Shown here: piece after piece, positions 16,983-26,070 of the stretch
Position numbering within the stretch: position 1 is the stretch's first letter
How the letters are laid out: every line of letters begins with the position of its first letter
Assembly (NCBI RefSeq): GCF_007725405.1
Contig: NZ_CP042163.1
Span: forward strand, 310,001-374,000
Reading direction: 5' to 3'
Origin: Shouchella miscanthi
Lineage (GTDB): Bacteria; Bacillota; Bacilli; Bacillales; Bacillaceae_D
Length of the DNA stretch: 64,000 nucleotides
Program-made: the position numbers and the translations under genes
Notes under the pieces: model-generated
What the model was told of the DNA's origin: nothing
Database searches by the model: none
Seen by the model: only the letters and a program-made list of their open reading frames with translations

Positions 16983-17495
16983 TTAGTTATCTTCCGTTTT
17001 ACTATGGTGAAGTGGCGGTGGAATGAGCCAACCTTTTTCTTTCGTAAGTTTTAAAAACTTACCACCTAAAGTTGCTTTGGCTACATGGAATTGACCGAAC
17101 ATCATTGCGATATCTTCACGAATGGACTGACCCATGATCTGACTACAAGTTACTAGGCCAGTTGCTAATCCCATTGATGCAGTTGCTGCAACATCGGCAT
17201 CAGGGTATCTCGCGCCAACAGGAATGTCATTTAATTCTACAGTTGGTGGTTCTGGAGCGGCTGGAGGTAAAGCGACTCCATTCGCTTTTAAGATTTCTGA
17301 TACTTGTTTCACTTCTGATTGAGCGGCTTCAATCACTTCATTGAGCAACTTTTTCAGATCGTCATCACCAGTGTGATTGACTGCCATTTGTGTATCAGCA
17401 ATTGTTTTATTCGCTGTCATCACGTAATTCCAAGTGCTGAATACCTCGCCATAGTGCATCGGTTCGTCTTGTGGATTTCCACTTAATATACCCAT
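16983..17495 (-). CDS. DUF3231-family protein
   Basis: 170-residue four-helix, ferritin-like protein of the DUF3231 family. It opens with MGILSGNPQDEPMHYGEVFSTWNYV, the usual family start, followed by a helix with HTGDDDLKKLLNEVIEAAQSEVKQ. The start at 17495 is fixed by AGGAGGATTACG; a longer frame reaching 17540 runs through that ribosome site. Family members from bacilli commonly have two such domains; this one has a single domain. It lies 108 bases downstream of the manganese catalase on the same strand, so both may be read together, perhaps in sporulating or stressed cells (inference). Confidence 0.75.
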   Translation of the reverse strand: MGILSGNPQDEPMHYGEVFSTWNYVMTANKTIADTQMAVNHTGDDDLKKLLNEVIEAAQSEVKQVSEILKANGVALPPAAPEPPTVELNDIPVGARYPDADVAATASMGLATGLVTCSQIMGQSIREDIAMMFGQFHVAKATLGGKFLKLTKEKGWLIPPPLHHSKTEDN

Positions 17496-17603
17496 CGTAA
17501 TCCTCCTAATTAATTTCATCGTATTCAAAAAAAGTGCCACCTTTCATTCTTGCACGGTTGTAGCATGCCCAACGGGTGAAATAATTATTTATGCGCAACC
17601 CTT

Positions 17604-18458
17604 TTAGTTATTTAAATCATTTGTGCCGGGGCTATGTTCATTTGGCATGTCAGGCATTTGTGGAACCGGAAATCCTTGTGGTGGAGGTGTTACCGTTAAC
17701 TCGCCACCGTTTCTGCTAGGTGATTGTCCAGTTAAGATCTCTGCTATTTTCGTCTCGTCTAATCTAAAATTAAATTGGGCATTATGGTAGCCCATATCTA
17801 CGAATTTTCTACACTCAGGATACTTATTAATGTCGTAATTAGGAATTGGGAACAATTTACCCCAATCCACGCCTAGGGTTTCGAGGGCTTTTGCAAATGC
17901 GTTTTGGTGAGCATTGTCTCGGACAATAAGAAAACCAAGTGTTTCTCTAAAGGTCTTATTTGAACTCATCTCGTAAATGCGTGTTTTTTGCAATACACCG
18001 GTTGATTCTAGCGCTACGTTGTTAAGTAAGTCTGCAGCAAGATTTCCGTGGTCATATACCCAAGAACCATTCCACGGATTACCGGAAGCATCAACAGGTA
18101 AGGAGGCTTGAGCACCAATAATATAATGGTGTGGATTAGCATCTAATGTGGCTACATCAAGGGGAGTTCCTGAAGGTGATTGGTTTCCTACACCTGATTC
18201 ACCGGACTCGTCTAATAAGGCATTAATGGTGCTTTGTACTAGTTCTACATGGGCAATTTCTTCTAAAAAGACTCCTCGTAACAAATCGCGATACTTTTTC
18301 TCTTTTCCTCTAAAGTTAGAGCTTTGAAAAAAATACTGCATCATGGTTCGCATTTCGCCATAGTGACCACCGAGAATCTCTTGAAGCACTTTAGCAGCGG
18401 CAGGATCTGGCTTATCTGGTTGTATGATATTGATCAATTCTTCTTTGTAGTAATACAT
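17604..18458 (-). CDS. Manganese catalase
   Basis: 284-residue di-manganese catalase (YdbD/CotJC type) that dismutates hydrogen peroxide. Four-helix ferritin-like core with the expected ligands: Glu35 (GGHYGEMRTMMQYFFQ), Glu67 and His70 (FLEEIAHVELV), a Glu near residue 147 (LLNNVALESTGVLQK) and a His near 183 (VRDNAHQNAFAKALE). The C-terminal tail is proline-rich (PPPQGFPVPQMPDMP). ATG 18458 follows AAAGAGGTG. Homologues in bacilli are often general-stress or spore-coat proteins. The ligand set is complete, so it should be active. Confidence 0.93.
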   Translation of the reverse strand: MYYYKEELINIIQPDKPDPAAAKVLQEILGGHYGEMRTMMQYFFQSSNFRGKEKKYRDLLRGVFLEEIAHVELVQSTINALLDESGESGVGNQSPSGTPLDVATLDANPHHYIIGAQASLPVDASGNPWNGSWVYDHGNLAADLLNNVALESTGVLQKTRIYEMSSNKTFRETLGFLIVRDNAHQNAFAKALETLGVDWGKLFPIPNYDINKYPECRKFVDMGYHNAQFNFRLDETKIAEILTGQSPSRNGGELTVTPPPQGFPVPQMPDMPNEHSPGTNDLNN

Positions 18459-18590
18459 AAAACACCTCTTTGTAAGATTTGTGTACTAGCTTGCACCAAA
18501 CGTGAAAGAATTAATCATCGATACACTCATATAAGACATAAGTTGTTTATAGCCGAGGGAAAATGAAGGTAGTGAATGTTTTAGAAGTCA

Positions 18591-18629
18591 AAAAAACAAC
18601 AAGAACCTTTACGGCTCTTGTTGTTTTTT
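18591..18629. terminator. Terminator between chemoreceptor and catalase genes
   Basis: Long inverted repeat with arms AAAAAACAACAAGA and TCTTGTTGTTTTTT (inner part AAGAACC / GGCTCTT with one mismatch). On the minus strand it lies just after the chemoreceptor stop and ends in a T run; symmetrical, so active both ways. Confidence 0.88.
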
Positions 18630-18639
18630 GTATCGCTCA

Positions 18640-20646
18640 TTAAACGGTATCTGTATCAACGTCAAATTGGCGAATTAATTGTTTTAATTCATCTGCTACT
18701 TCACTTAATTGTTCGACAGAAGCAGAAATTTCCTCCATGGAAGCAAGTTGCTCTTCTGTAGAAGCTGAAATGTTTTGCATACTTGCTGAAGCCGTCTCAC
18801 TTATAGAAGAGAGATCTTGGAAAGTAGTGACAAAGGCCTCACTATCTTTCCCAAGAGAAGCTACATTTTTGGCTGATTCATTCACTTCTGTTGCGACAAC
18901 TTGAACAAATTGCTTCATCTCTTCAAACGATAGCCCAGCAGTCTGTACCACTTCAATCCCTTTGTTCACTTGGTCTGAGCTCGTATTCATTTGTTCAATG
19001 GTTCTCTCGGTGTCTTGCTGCACGGATAGAACCAGTTCAGAAATGGTTTCAGTTGAAGATGCCGTCATATCGGAGAGTTTTCTCACTTCATCTGCCACGA
19101 TTGAGAAACCTCGTCCGTGTTCTCCTGCTCTTGCCGCTTCAATTGCTGCATTTAATGCTAAAAGGTTTGTTTGTGTAGCAATTCCTTTAATGGTTTCAGT
19201 TACTTCTTCAATTTCGCTAGAGCGCTTTCCTAATGTATCAATGTGTATCGATAAATGTTTAAACGTGTCTTTAATTTGAGTCATTTGTTCAATAGCATCG
19301 GTAATAGCGTCATTTCCTTTTGAAACAGTTATGGCAGCGTTATCGGTAGTGCTATGAATATGGTTGGTCTTTACCACGACATCATTTACGTCGTTTGACA
19401 TATCACTGGCCACTTTTTCACTTTCCCGTACGCTTGTGCTTTGCTTTTCGACGCCGCTTGCTACTTCTTGAACAGCCTCTGTAATTTGTTCAGTTGCACT
19501 CATATTTTCATGTGTAATGGACGCTAATGTATCGGCTGCTTGAGAAAGGTCAGTCGATTTGTCTTGAATGTTTGTAATCATGAGCACTAGGGATGCGCGC
19601 ATTTTTTCAAACGAACGACCAAGACGCCCAATTTCGTCTGTTTGTTTTGGATTTACTTCATAGGCAACTGACAAGTTACCTCCTGCCATACGTTCGGATA
19701 CGCTTATTAATGTTTGGATAGGTGAAGTGATGGACCTAACTAGAAAATAGATAACGGTACCTCCGATTAAAATAGCAATCGACAGCACGGTAATAGCGCT
19801 AATGAGAATCGGCATAACCGCTTCATTCATCTCTTCCTCATACATCGATGCGGCGATTGTCCAACCAGTGATTTCATTGGATTTAAAGGTTAAAAGTTGA
19901 TCGTCTCCGTTAGATGTATAAGATAGAAAGCCTTCGTTATTTTCACTATAGGATAGAAAAGATTCATCAGCTTCAGTTCCCGGCTCTTCATAAGGATGAG
20001 ATACATAAGTATTGTTTTCATCTAATAAAAATACGTAGCCTGTTTGGCCAATGGAGATACTGGATAAAAGATCTGAGATAACGGTTAACTCTAAATTAAG
20101 AGCGGCAACACCTAATCCGTCATCTGTCGTACGGGCAATGGTTGTTACAGGTTGTTCGGAAGACTGAGAGATATAAGGCGATGTGATGATAACGTCTCCA
20201 GACTGTTCCATCGCACGTTGGTACCAAGGTCTTTCCCTTGGATCATAGTCAGGTGGATTTTGAAAAGACGAGGGTGAGTTAATGAAATCGCCAGTTTCCA
20301 TACCAACATAAGTTTGTTCAACATGGTTTTTAGTTGCTTGGAAAGAATCAAGCAAGAATCGCTGAGCTCCTGGGTCGTCCTCGGAGAAATCTGCTAAATC
20401 ACTGGCTGAAGCAATATAGTCAATATTCTCTACTTGAGATTCTATAAAAAGACTAAGGGTTTCATCTACAATGGCAAGGCTCTCCTCGGTAGCAGAAGTC
20501 ATTTCATCCATTACAGCTTCTTTTGCATTTTGATAAGAAATAACCCCAATGAGAGAACTTGGAATGACTAAAATAGCAGTAAAACCAATAAATAATTTCG
20601 TTCGTAACTGCATAAATTGGATACTTTGTAAAAACCGTTTCAACAT
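18640..20646 (-). CDS. Methyl-accepting chemotaxis protein, dCache sensor
   Basis: Transmembrane chemoreceptor of 668 residues. Order: TM1 (about 13-35), extracellular double-Cache domain (about 36-280, with the [20 protein letters not shown] and [17 protein letters not shown] blocks), TM2 (about 282-306), HAMP, then a coiled-coil signalling domain. The signalling tip reads [39 protein letters not shown]. It signals to CheA/CheW through CheA-binding tip residues. The start is ATG 20646, 10 bases after AGGAG; TTG 20652 is an alternative. The ligand is unknown, but dCache domains of this kind usually bind amino acids or small organic acids. Monocistronic. Confidence 0.93.
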   Translation of the reverse strand: MLKRFLQSIQFMQLRTKLFIGFTAILVIPSSLIGVISYQNAKEAVMDEMTSATEESLAIVDETLSLFIESQVENIDYIASASDLADFSEDDPGAQRFLLDSFQATKNHVEQTYVGMETGDFINSPSSFQNPPDYDPRERPWYQRAMEQSGDVIITSPYISQSSEQPVTTIARTTDDGLGVAALNLELTVISDLLSSISIGQTGYVFLLDENNTYVSHPYEEPGTEADESFLSYSENNEGFLSYTSNGDDQLLTFKSNEITGWTIAASMYEEEMNEAVMPILISAITVLSIAILIGGTVIYFLVRSITSPIQTLISVSERMAGGNLSVAYEVNPKQTDEIGRLGRSFEKMRASLVLMITNIQDKSTDLSQAADTLASITHENMSATEQITEAVQEVASGVEKQSTSVRESEKVASDMSNDVNDVVVKTNHIHSTTDNAAITVSKGNDAITDAIEQMTQIKDTFKHLSIHIDTLGKRSSEIEEVTETIKGIATQTNLLALNAAIEAARAGEHGRGFSIVADEVRKLSDMTASSTETISELVLSVQQDTERTIEQMNTSSDQVNKGIEVVQTAGLSFEEMKQFVQVVATEVNESAKNVASLGKDSEAFVTTFQDLSSISETASASMQNISASTEEQLASMEEISASVEQLSEVADELKQLIRQFDVDTDTV

Positions 20647-20691
20647 AATCAATCTTCTCCTAACTGTTTTACATAAACCGCAACACCCTTA

Positions 20692-20718
20692 ATATCGTCA
20701 TGAATAAATGTATATTGA
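20692..20718 (-). promoter_or_regulatory. Candidate SigD (flagellar sigma) promoter of the chemoreceptor
   Basis: On the minus strand TCAA, 15 bases, then GACGATAT, close to the SigD -10 consensus GCCGATAT. It lies about 46 bases before the start, as expected for a chemotaxis gene. One mismatch in each box keeps this tentative. Confidence 0.4.
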
Positions 20719-20781
20719 ACCTTTTATATGAAAATAATCAAATCAAATTAAATAACGGAAACGACGGTGAAGCTAGAAAAT

Positions 20782-20815
20782 AAAAAAAGGATGATCAACT
20801 GATCATCCTTTTTGG
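20782..20815. terminator. Terminator of pspA
   Basis: Perfect 14-bp arms AAAAAGGATGATCA / TGATCATCCTTTTT with a two-base loop segment AC, directly after the pspA stop on the minus strand; symmetric and probably bidirectional. Confidence 0.9.
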
Positions 20816-20817
20816 TA

Positions 20818-21492
20818 TTATTTATTACTATTCAGCTTTGCTTTTAGAGCGGCAAGTTCATCGTCAACCCCGCTTGATTGATCAAGGGCAGCTAATTCAT
20901 CATCAAGTGATTTATTAGCGCTTCTAAGCTCGCCTTTCGCGTCGGCCTCTGCTTCTTGGCGCATGACTTTCTCTTCCATTCGGTTAAAGCCACCGCGCGC
21001 ACCGCTATTACCAATAGATGAAAGAGACTCGTTCACTTTAGCACGTGCTTTAGCGCTTTCTGAACGTGCTTTCAGTGAATCTTTCTTCATATTCATATCA
21101 CGGTATTCGTCTTTCATTTCACGGAGCTTATCTTTTAGTTCTTCTGATAATTTCGCTGATTCAGCATGAGACTCTTGTAGTGCATCGCGTTGCCCTACAT
21201 GTTTATTCTTGTCTTCTAATACACGACGAGCGAGATCTTCATCGCCAGATTCAAGTGCGCGCATGGCTTGCTCTTCTCGTTTAGAGACGAGTTCAGTAGC
21301 CTCATCGGCTTGTTTTTTGAGCATTTTTTCGTTAGCGATTTGTTTAGCAACAGCAGCCTCAACCTCAGAAATGTCTTTCTCCATATCAAGCAAATATTGA
21401 TCAAGCATCTTGCCTGGATCTTCTGCTTTGTTTAACATTGAATTCATTTCGGAAGAGACAATAGTACGAACACGATTAAAGAAACGAAACAT
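20818..21492 (-). CDS. pspA: PspA/IM30-family membrane stress protein
   Basis: 224-residue ESCRT-III-like coiled-coil protein that binds and stabilises the inner leaflet of the membrane under envelope stress. Typical N-terminus MFRFFNRVRTIVSSEMNSMLNKAEDPGKMLDQYLLDMEKD (amphipathic helix plus AEDP-x-x-MLDQ), then long heptad helices. Met at 21492 is preferred because it follows AAAGGGGGAAGATCC; a longer frame to 21585 has implausible leader residues. It could equally be called LiaH-like; no liaRS genes are adjacent. Transcribed alone towards its own terminator. Confidence 0.9.
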   Translation of the reverse strand: MFRFFNRVRTIVSSEMNSMLNKAEDPGKMLDQYLLDMEKDISEVEAAVAKQIANEKMLKKQADEATELVSKREEQAMRALESGDEDLARRVLEDKNKHVGQRDALQESHAESAKLSEELKDKLREMKDEYRDMNMKKDSLKARSESAKARAKVNESLSSIGNSGARGGFNRMEEKVMRQEAEADAKGELRSANKSLDDELAALDQSSGVDDELAALKAKLNSNK

Positions 21493-21688
21493 CGGATCTT
21501 CCCCCTTTAAAATAAGTACCCCTAAGATAGCATATCTTGCTTGCTTATAGATGTAAATACGTAAAGGAAATCGAAATGGTTTCATTTTTTATTTCGAGTA
21601 ACGATTGTAAAAAGACGGCCGCTGCTTCTTTCAAGCTGTCTCTCTATGGTATGCTTAAGGTAAAGACAGAAGTCAGGGAGTGGGACGT

Positions 21689-22213
21689 ATGAAGCGAATT
21701 GCCATTGATATGGATGAAGTGATGGCCGATTTCACAAAAAAACATCTTGCACTTTTTAATGCGGATTATAATGAAGCCATTACGGTGGAAGATTTACAAG
21801 GGAAGAAACTGAGGGATTTGCGTCCACATTTAGTAAATGAGATTAGAGAGTATTTAAAAGACCCTACCTATTTTCGCGATTTAGACGTGATGAAAGATGC
21901 GCAAGAGGTGATAAAAGAATTAAGCGAGTCGTTTGAAATTTATATTGCGACAGCGGCGATGCATTTTCCATCATCCTTTACTGCGAAGTATGAATGGCTT
22001 CAAGAGCATTTTCCATTTTTAGATGACCAGCATTTTGTCTTTTGTGGCGATAAGAGTGTCATAAAAGCAGATTACTTAATTGATGACAATGTGTATCAGC
22101 TTGAACGATTTACTGGAGAGGGTATTCTTTTTACAGCACCTCATAATATTCATGAGAATCGTTTTACACGTGTGAATTCTTGGGCAAATGTAAGAAACTT
22201 TTTTCTGAAATAG
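21689..22213 (+). CDS. 5'(3')-deoxyribonucleotidase-like HAD phosphatase
   Basis: 174-residue HAD-superfamily phosphatase of the NT5C type. Motif I is IDMDEVMADF (nucleophile Asp7, acid Asp9), motif II lies in IYIATAAMHFP, and motif IV in KADYLIDDNVYQLE. It probably dephosphorylates deoxynucleoside monophosphates in the cytoplasm. The ATG 21689 follows CAGGGAG by 8 bases; an upstream in-frame GTG (21680) is less likely. Single gene followed by a terminator. Confidence 0.85.
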   Translation: MKRIAIDMDEVMADFTKKHLALFNADYNEAITVEDLQGKKLRDLRPHLVNEIREYLKDPTYFRDLDVMKDAQEVIKELSESFEIYIATAAMHFPSSFTAKYEWLQEHFPFLDDQHFVFCGDKSVIKADYLIDDNVYQLERFTGEGILFTAPHNIHENRFTRVNSWANVRNFFLK

Positions 22214-22217
22214 AGCC

Positions 22218-22265
22218 AATGTAAGGAGAACCGGACATCATTTCGGATTTCCTTGCATTTTTTTA
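22218..22265 (+). terminator. Terminator after deoxyribonucleotidase
   Basis: Long imperfect stem (AATGtAAGGAgAACCG against CGGATTTCCTTGCATT) followed by seven T. Confidence 0.8.
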
Positions 22266-22482
22266 TTCATTCTTCCTAAGCGTGCAGCTCTTGTATGTAT
22301 GCTGTAAAGGTGTGGATAGAAAGAATGACCGTTAGCAAAAATGCGTTGTAGAAAGAGAACGTCGTTTGTTGCGGCAAGGAGCAAATCTCAAGCGTTAAAC
22401 TTGAGCACACGACCCTAGCTTTATTTCATTAGATTCACAACCACTCTTTACGAGGTAGTACTAAAACATAGGCAAAGTAAAA
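22266..22482. other. Intergenic stretch without recognised genes
   Basis: No convincing reading frame on either strand. The only structure seen is a small hairpin CTCAAG-N7-CTTGAG at 22387-22405. Confidence 0.5.
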
Positions 22483-22508
22483 AGAGCAGAGGGTTCATCC
22501 TCTGCTCT
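22483..22508 (-). terminator. Terminator of the small membrane protein gene
   Basis: Perfect 10-bp stem AGAGCAGAGG / CCTCTGCTCT with loop GTTCAT; on the minus strand it is followed by TTTTTAC and lies six bases after the stop at 22514. Confidence 0.85.
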
Positions 22509-22513
22509 GTCCG

Positions 22514-22660
22514 TTACCCTTTTCGACGACCAGAAATTAATTGGAAAATAAGCACAACTAGTGCAACGACCAATAAAATGTGAACAAGGTTTCCACCTAT
22601 TTCGCCAATAAATCCAAGTAACCATAAAACTAAAATAACAATAAGTGCAGTCCAGAGCAT
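22514..22660 (-). CDS. Small membrane protein, lmo0937 family
   Basis: 48-residue two-helix membrane protein, too short for routine gene calling. It begins MLWTALIVILVLWLLGFIGE, has a GGNLVH turn, and a second helix ILLVVALVVLIFQLISG ending in RRKG. This pattern (MLWTI...WLLGF...G....LIH.LLV.A) is that of the Listeria lmo0937 family. ATG 22660 follows AAGGAGGGCTGAATC and its own terminator follows. The Listeria member belongs to the SigB general stress regulon, and a SigB-like promoter is visible upstream here. The molecular role is unknown. Confidence 0.85.
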   Translation of the reverse strand: MLWTALIVILVLWLLGFIGEIGGNLVHILLVVALVVLIFQLISGRRKG

Positions 22661-22693
22661 GATTCAGCCCTCCTTAATATCGATAGGTTATGG

Positions 22694-22718
22694 TTTCCCT
22701 CTAAATCTCAAAGTAAAC
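22694..22718 (-). promoter_or_regulatory. Candidate SigB promoter for the lmo0937-like gene
   Basis: On the minus strand GTTTAC (22718-22713), 13-bp spacer, GGGAAA (22699-22694), against the SigB consensus GTTTAA-N12-15-GGGTAT. Nine of twelve positions match and it sits 34 bases upstream of the start codon. Confidence 0.4.
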
Positions 22719-22758
22719 TGAGACTTTCTTCCATATTAGGAGACTCCAAAGTCTTTAA

Positions 22759-22863
22759 ATGCAACCGACTAGTCTGAGGGATCCTGATGGAAATGAATGG
22801 GAGTATTTTTATACGAAGGAAGATGTCGATGTAAAAGACGGCTTTACTTGGTGTAAAGAATGA
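22759..22863 (+). pseudogene. C-terminal remnant of an ArsI/YqcK-type glyoxalase-fold lyase
   Basis: A 34-codon frame preceded by an in-frame TAA. Its body reads DPDGNEWEYFYTKEDVDV, which matches the C-terminal end of the VOC-fold protein found in Bacillus ars operons (YqcK/ArsI, DPDGNEWEFFYTK). The metal-binding N-terminal and central parts are missing. It lies just upstream of arsR in the position where an ars-operon gene could have stood, so it is best read as debris of a larger ars cluster. ATG 22759 has no ribosome site, so I do not call it a gene. Confidence 0.7.
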
Positions 22864-22867
22864 ACCG

Positions 22868-22923
22868 TATATAAGTAAATATTAATATATAGATTGACTT
22901 ATATAATTATTTACTTATATAAT
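22868..22923 (+). promoter_or_regulatory. ars promoter with ArsR-type operator
   Basis: -35 TTGACT (22894-22899), 18-bp spacer, -10 TATAAT (22918-22923). A perfect 14-bp inverted repeat, TATATAAGTAAATA (22868-22881) and its complement (22908-22921), flanks the -35 box. ACTTATATAAT also occurs twice as a direct repeat (22897 and 22913). ArsR repressors bind AT-rich dyads over promoters, so this is very likely the autoregulatory operator. Confidence 0.75.
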
Positions 22924-22947
22924 GGCTATCAGAGAGGTGAGTCATAC

Positions 22948-23289
22948 ATGGAAAGTACAACATTAACAATGACGGAGCTAACTACATGCTTAAAGGTTAT
23001 TGGTGATCCAACTCGTTTTTTAATGCTTAAATTAGTTGAGAAGAAGACCTATTGTGTGTGTGAGTTCGTTGAAATGCTTGGGCTCAGTCAACCAGCTGTG
23101 AGTCAGCATTTACGGAAATTAAAAGATTTAGGGGTACTAACAGAAGAAAGAAGAGAGCAATGGCGTTATTTTACTCTCAATACGACCTCTACTTATTTTC
23201 CTGTGGTCCGTGATCTTCTTCAATATAGTGACGATCAAGATGAACGCTATCTTCAAGCTTTAGAAAAAGAAGGGCTTGCGAGTTGTTAA
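22948..23289 (+). CDS. arsR: ArsR-family arsenic-responsive repressor
   Basis: 113-residue winged-helix repressor that leaves its operator on binding arsenite or antimonite. The metal site is CVC at residues 36-38 in TYCVCEFVEML, the classical ArsR position; the recognition helix is LSQPAVSQHLRKLKDLG followed by the wing VLTEERREQWRYFTL. Start ATG 22948 follows GAGAGGTGAG; the longer frame from 22894 would run through the promoter. First gene of arsR-arsB-arsC, 13 bases before arsB. Confidence 0.95.
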   Translation: MESTTLTMTELTTCLKVIGDPTRFLMLKLVEKKTYCVCEFVEMLGLSQPAVSQHLRKLKDLGVLTEERREQWRYFTLNTTSTYFPVVRDLLQYSDDQDERYLQALEKEGLASC

Positions 23290-23302
23290 AGGGGATTAGA
23301 AA

Positions 23303-24601
23303 ATGGTAGATGTGATCATAGCTTCGTTGATCTTTGTTGTAACATTAGTGTTTGTTATTTGGCAACCAAAAAACTTGAACATTGGATGGTCAGCTTGTGG
23401 GGGAGCCGTACTTGCTCTTTTACTTGGTGTGGTTCATTTTACTGATGTGATTGATGTAACAGGAATTGTTTGGAACGCAACACTTACGTTCATTGCCGTC
23501 ATTATTATCTCGCTCATTTTAGACGAGATTGGCTTTTTTGAATGGTCAGCTCTACATATGGCGAGGGTGGCTAAAGGAAATGCCGTTCTTATGTTTATTT
23601 ATGTCTGTTTACTAGGTTCGGTTGTTGCCGCTTTTTTTGCCAACGATGGGGCTGCACTAATTTTAACGCCTATTGTATTAGCAATGGTTCGTTCGTTAAA
23701 TTTTAATGAAAAGATGGTATTTCCATTTATTATTGCAAGTGGATTTATTGCTGACACAACGTCACTTCCACTTGTCGTGAGTAATTTAGTCAATATTGTT
23801 TCAGCTGATTATTTTGGTATTGGCTTTATTGAATATGCCACCCATATGATCGTGCCAAACCTTTTTGCTCTAATCGCAAGTATTATTGTCTTGCTTCTTT
23901 ATTTTAGAAAGAGCATCCCGAGGCGGTATGATTACGCTCAACTAAAAGAGCCGATGTTGGCGATTAAAGATCGAAGAATGTTTCGCCTCTCTTGGGTGGT
24001 ATTAGGATTACTTCTTGTTGGGTATATGGGCAGTGAATTCGTTGAAATTCCAGTATCGATTGTTGCTGGTGTCATTGCTATGTTATTCTTACTTATTTCT
24101 AGAACGAGCTCTGCCGTAAATACAACAGCTGTCCTAAAAGGGGCTCCATGGAATATCGTTTTCTTTTCCATTGGAATGTATGTCGTGGTTTATGGACTAC
24201 GCAATGTCGGGTTAACGGATGTATTAGCAGATGCTATCTTTATCATAGCGGATCAAGGGCTTTTTGTTGCGACAATGGGAATGGGGTTTATAGCCGCTAT
24301 TCTTTCATCCATTATGAACAACTTGCCGACGGTTTTAATTAATGCCATTGCAATAGGTGAATCAGGAACGACTGGATTGACGAAAGAAGCCTTAATTTAT
24401 GCCAATGTTATTGGCGCGGACTTAGGGCCGAAAATTACCCCAATTGGTTCACTTGCTACGTTGCTTTGGTTACATGTGCTTTCTAAAAAAGGTGTAAAAA
24501 TTTCATGGGGAACGTATTTCAAGACAGGTATCATTATTACGATTCCTGTTCTATTCCTTACCTTACTTGGCTTATATATATGGCTATTAATCATTTACTA
24601 A
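23303..24601 (+). CDS. arsB: Arsenite efflux transporter, ArsB family
   Basis: 432-residue membrane protein with about twelve helices of the ArsB/NhaD ion transporter superfamily. Blocks typical of ArsB are [72 protein letters not shown] and [15 protein letters not shown]. It exports arsenite as an H+ antiporter or with an ArsA pump; no arsA is present here. ATG 23303 follows AAAGGGGATTAGAAA. It is not Acr3, which belongs to another family. Confidence 0.93.
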   Translation: MVDVIIASLIFVVTLVFVIWQPKNLNIGWSACGGAVLALLLGVVHFTDVIDVTGIVWNATLTFIAVIIISLILDEIGFFEWSALHMARVAKGNAVLMFIYVCLLGSVVAAFFANDGAALILTPIVLAMVRSLNFNEKMVFPFIIASGFIADTTSLPLVVSNLVNIVSADYFGIGFIEYATHMIVPNLFALIASIIVLLLYFRKSIPRRYDYAQLKEPMLAIKDRRMFRLSWVVLGLLLVGYMGSEFVEIPVSIVAGVIAMLFLLISRTSSAVNTTAVLKGAPWNIVFFSIGMYVVVYGLRNVGLTDVLADAIFIIADQGLFVATMGMGFIAAILSSIMNNLPTVLINAIAIGESGTTGLTKEALIYANVIGADLGPKITPIGSLATLLWLHVLSKKGVKISWGTYFKTGIIITIPVLFLTLLGLYIWLLIIY

Positions 24602-24614
24602 AGGAGAATGAAGC

Positions 24615-25031
24615 ATGAAAAAAACAATCTACTTTTTATGTACTGGAAACTCATGCCGCTCGCAAATGGCAGAAGGGTGGGCAAAGTATTATTTGCAAGA
24701 TGAATGGGATGTATATAGCGCAGGCATTGAAGCGCATGGTTTAAATCCAAATGCTGTTAAAGCAATGGAGGAAGTAGAGGTTGACATTTCCAACCAAACG
24801 TCAGACATGATTGATAATACATTGCTTAACAACGCAGACTTCGTTGTAACATTATGTGGAGATGCGGCTGACAAATGTCCAATGACTCCACCTCACGTAA
24901 AGCGTGCTCATTGGGGATTTGATGATCCTGCTAAAGCAGAAGGTTCCGAAGAAGAAAGATGGGCAGTCTTTCAACGTGTCCGTGATGAGATTGGTTTAAG
25001 GATAAAAGCATTTAAAGAAACAGGGAAATAA
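24615..25031 (+). CDS. arsC: Arsenate reductase, thioredoxin-coupled
   Basis: 138-residue low-molecular-weight phosphatase-fold ArsC, reducing arsenate to arsenite for export by ArsB. The P-loop [14 protein letters not shown] starts with the nucleophile Cys9; the redox pair CGDAADKC (about Cys81 and Cys88) is intact, followed by [12 protein letters not shown]. It uses thioredoxin, like the B. subtilis enzyme. ATG 24615 follows AAAGGAGAATGAAGC and lies 13 bases after arsB. Last gene of the operon, followed by a terminator. Confidence 0.96.
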   Translation: MKKTIYFLCTGNSCRSQMAEGWAKYYLQDEWDVYSAGIEAHGLNPNAVKAMEEVEVDISNQTSDMIDNTLLNNADFVVTLCGDAADKCPMTPPHVKRAHWGFDDPAKAEGSEEERWAVFQRVRDEIGLRIKAFKETGK

Positions 25032-25034
25032 AGT

Positions 25035-25072
25035 GAAAAACACAGCTCCTTTGCAGGATTCTGTGTTTTTTG
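25035..25072 (+). terminator. Terminator of the ars operon
   Basis: Stem AAAACACAG / CTGTGTTTT with inner TCCT / AGGA pairing, followed by six T, a few bases after the arsC stop. Confidence 0.88.
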
Positions 25073-25138
25073 TACGAGCAGAAGACAACCAAATGACATG
25101 ATGGCTTAAATAAAATGATAAAGGTGAGTGAAGAAATA

Positions 25139-25936
25139 ATGGAGGAAACGTATTCTAATTTAAAAGATGTATTATCAAATTCGACAATAACAATTTCAAA
25201 TGAATTAATTACTACCATGTTACATTCAATTGGAAATACTGATTCGGTTTTAAGAGATGATCTGATATACGGTACTTTTCATAAATGGATTAGTAATAAA
25301 CAATTAGAGCGCAATCAAGTCAACTTTATACTAGAGGTTTGCAACAGTAATTTGTTAAAAGGATTAGGTGAAAAAGAGACTGATTCTGTTTTTAAAAGGT
25401 CTTTCTCAGCTATTGTGTGTGCTGCAATTTTAAACGCTCGATACACGGTGAACGACGACATGTTAAAAGATCTAGCGGATAATAGTCTAAAGGTGATGGT
25501 GAATGAAAAAGATCTACGGGGCTATGTAGAAAATAAAGGATGGGCACACTCAATTGCGCATACAGCGGATCTACTGGATTCAATTGTTCATTACTCTTTG
25601 TTCGGTAGAAAGATACTGTCTAGTTCCATAAATAATATGGTGGAGCCTTTGTTAAAAGGGAACGTATTTATAGATGATGAACAAGAAAGAATAGCGATTC
25701 CTTTAACAAGTATTCTTTCTTTAAGTGAAACACAAACAGAGTTAAACGAATTATTCGTTTGGATGAAACAGAAATTAGAACTAGAGAGAAATGTAGCTGG
25801 ATTGTCTTTTTACAGGGTACGAACAAATTATATGGCACTTTTAAACGCTATCTATTTAAATTTACTAGAAAAAAAGGTTAACACCGATATATCGAATAAC
25901 ATTTTAGCTGAGCTTTTTTATATTCGTAACCTTTAA
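25139..25936 (+). CDS. DUF2785-family protein
   Basis: 265-residue (273 if the ATG at 25115 is used) helical, soluble protein of the DUF2785 family. The diagnostic motif is DLRGYVENKGWAHSIAHTADLLDSIV around residues 125-150, with conserved His residues that could bind a metal. ATG 25139 is preferred because AAGGTGAG lies about 10 bases before it; the ATG at 25115 has no ribosome site. The family has no known function. It lies downstream of, but is terminated from, the ars operon, and shows no functional tie to it. Confidence 0.75.
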   Translation: MEETYSNLKDVLSNSTITISNELITTMLHSIGNTDSVLRDDLIYGTFHKWISNKQLERNQVNFILEVCNSNLLKGLGEKETDSVFKRSFSAIVCAAILNARYTVNDDMLKDLADNSLKVMVNEKDLRGYVENKGWAHSIAHTADLLDSIVHYSLFGRKILSSSINNMVEPLLKGNVFIDDEQERIAIPLTSILSLSETQTELNELFVWMKQKLELERNVAGLSFYRVRTNYMALLNAIYLNLLEKKVNTDISNNILAELFYIRNL

Positions 25937-26070
25937 ATGTTCCGGCGTGGGCATACGAAAAATGTAAGGTGCATAGTCAGGTATTTATTTTCTAATTCGG
26001 CCTGTTGTTGTTGCGGGGGTTTCACACAGGTATAGAAGCCAGTTCTATGGCCGATGTTCTTCTTTAATCT

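Noticed and set aside
22387-22405. CTCAAG/CTTGAG hairpin as a small RNA
   Set aside because: Short stem, no promoter or terminator around it.
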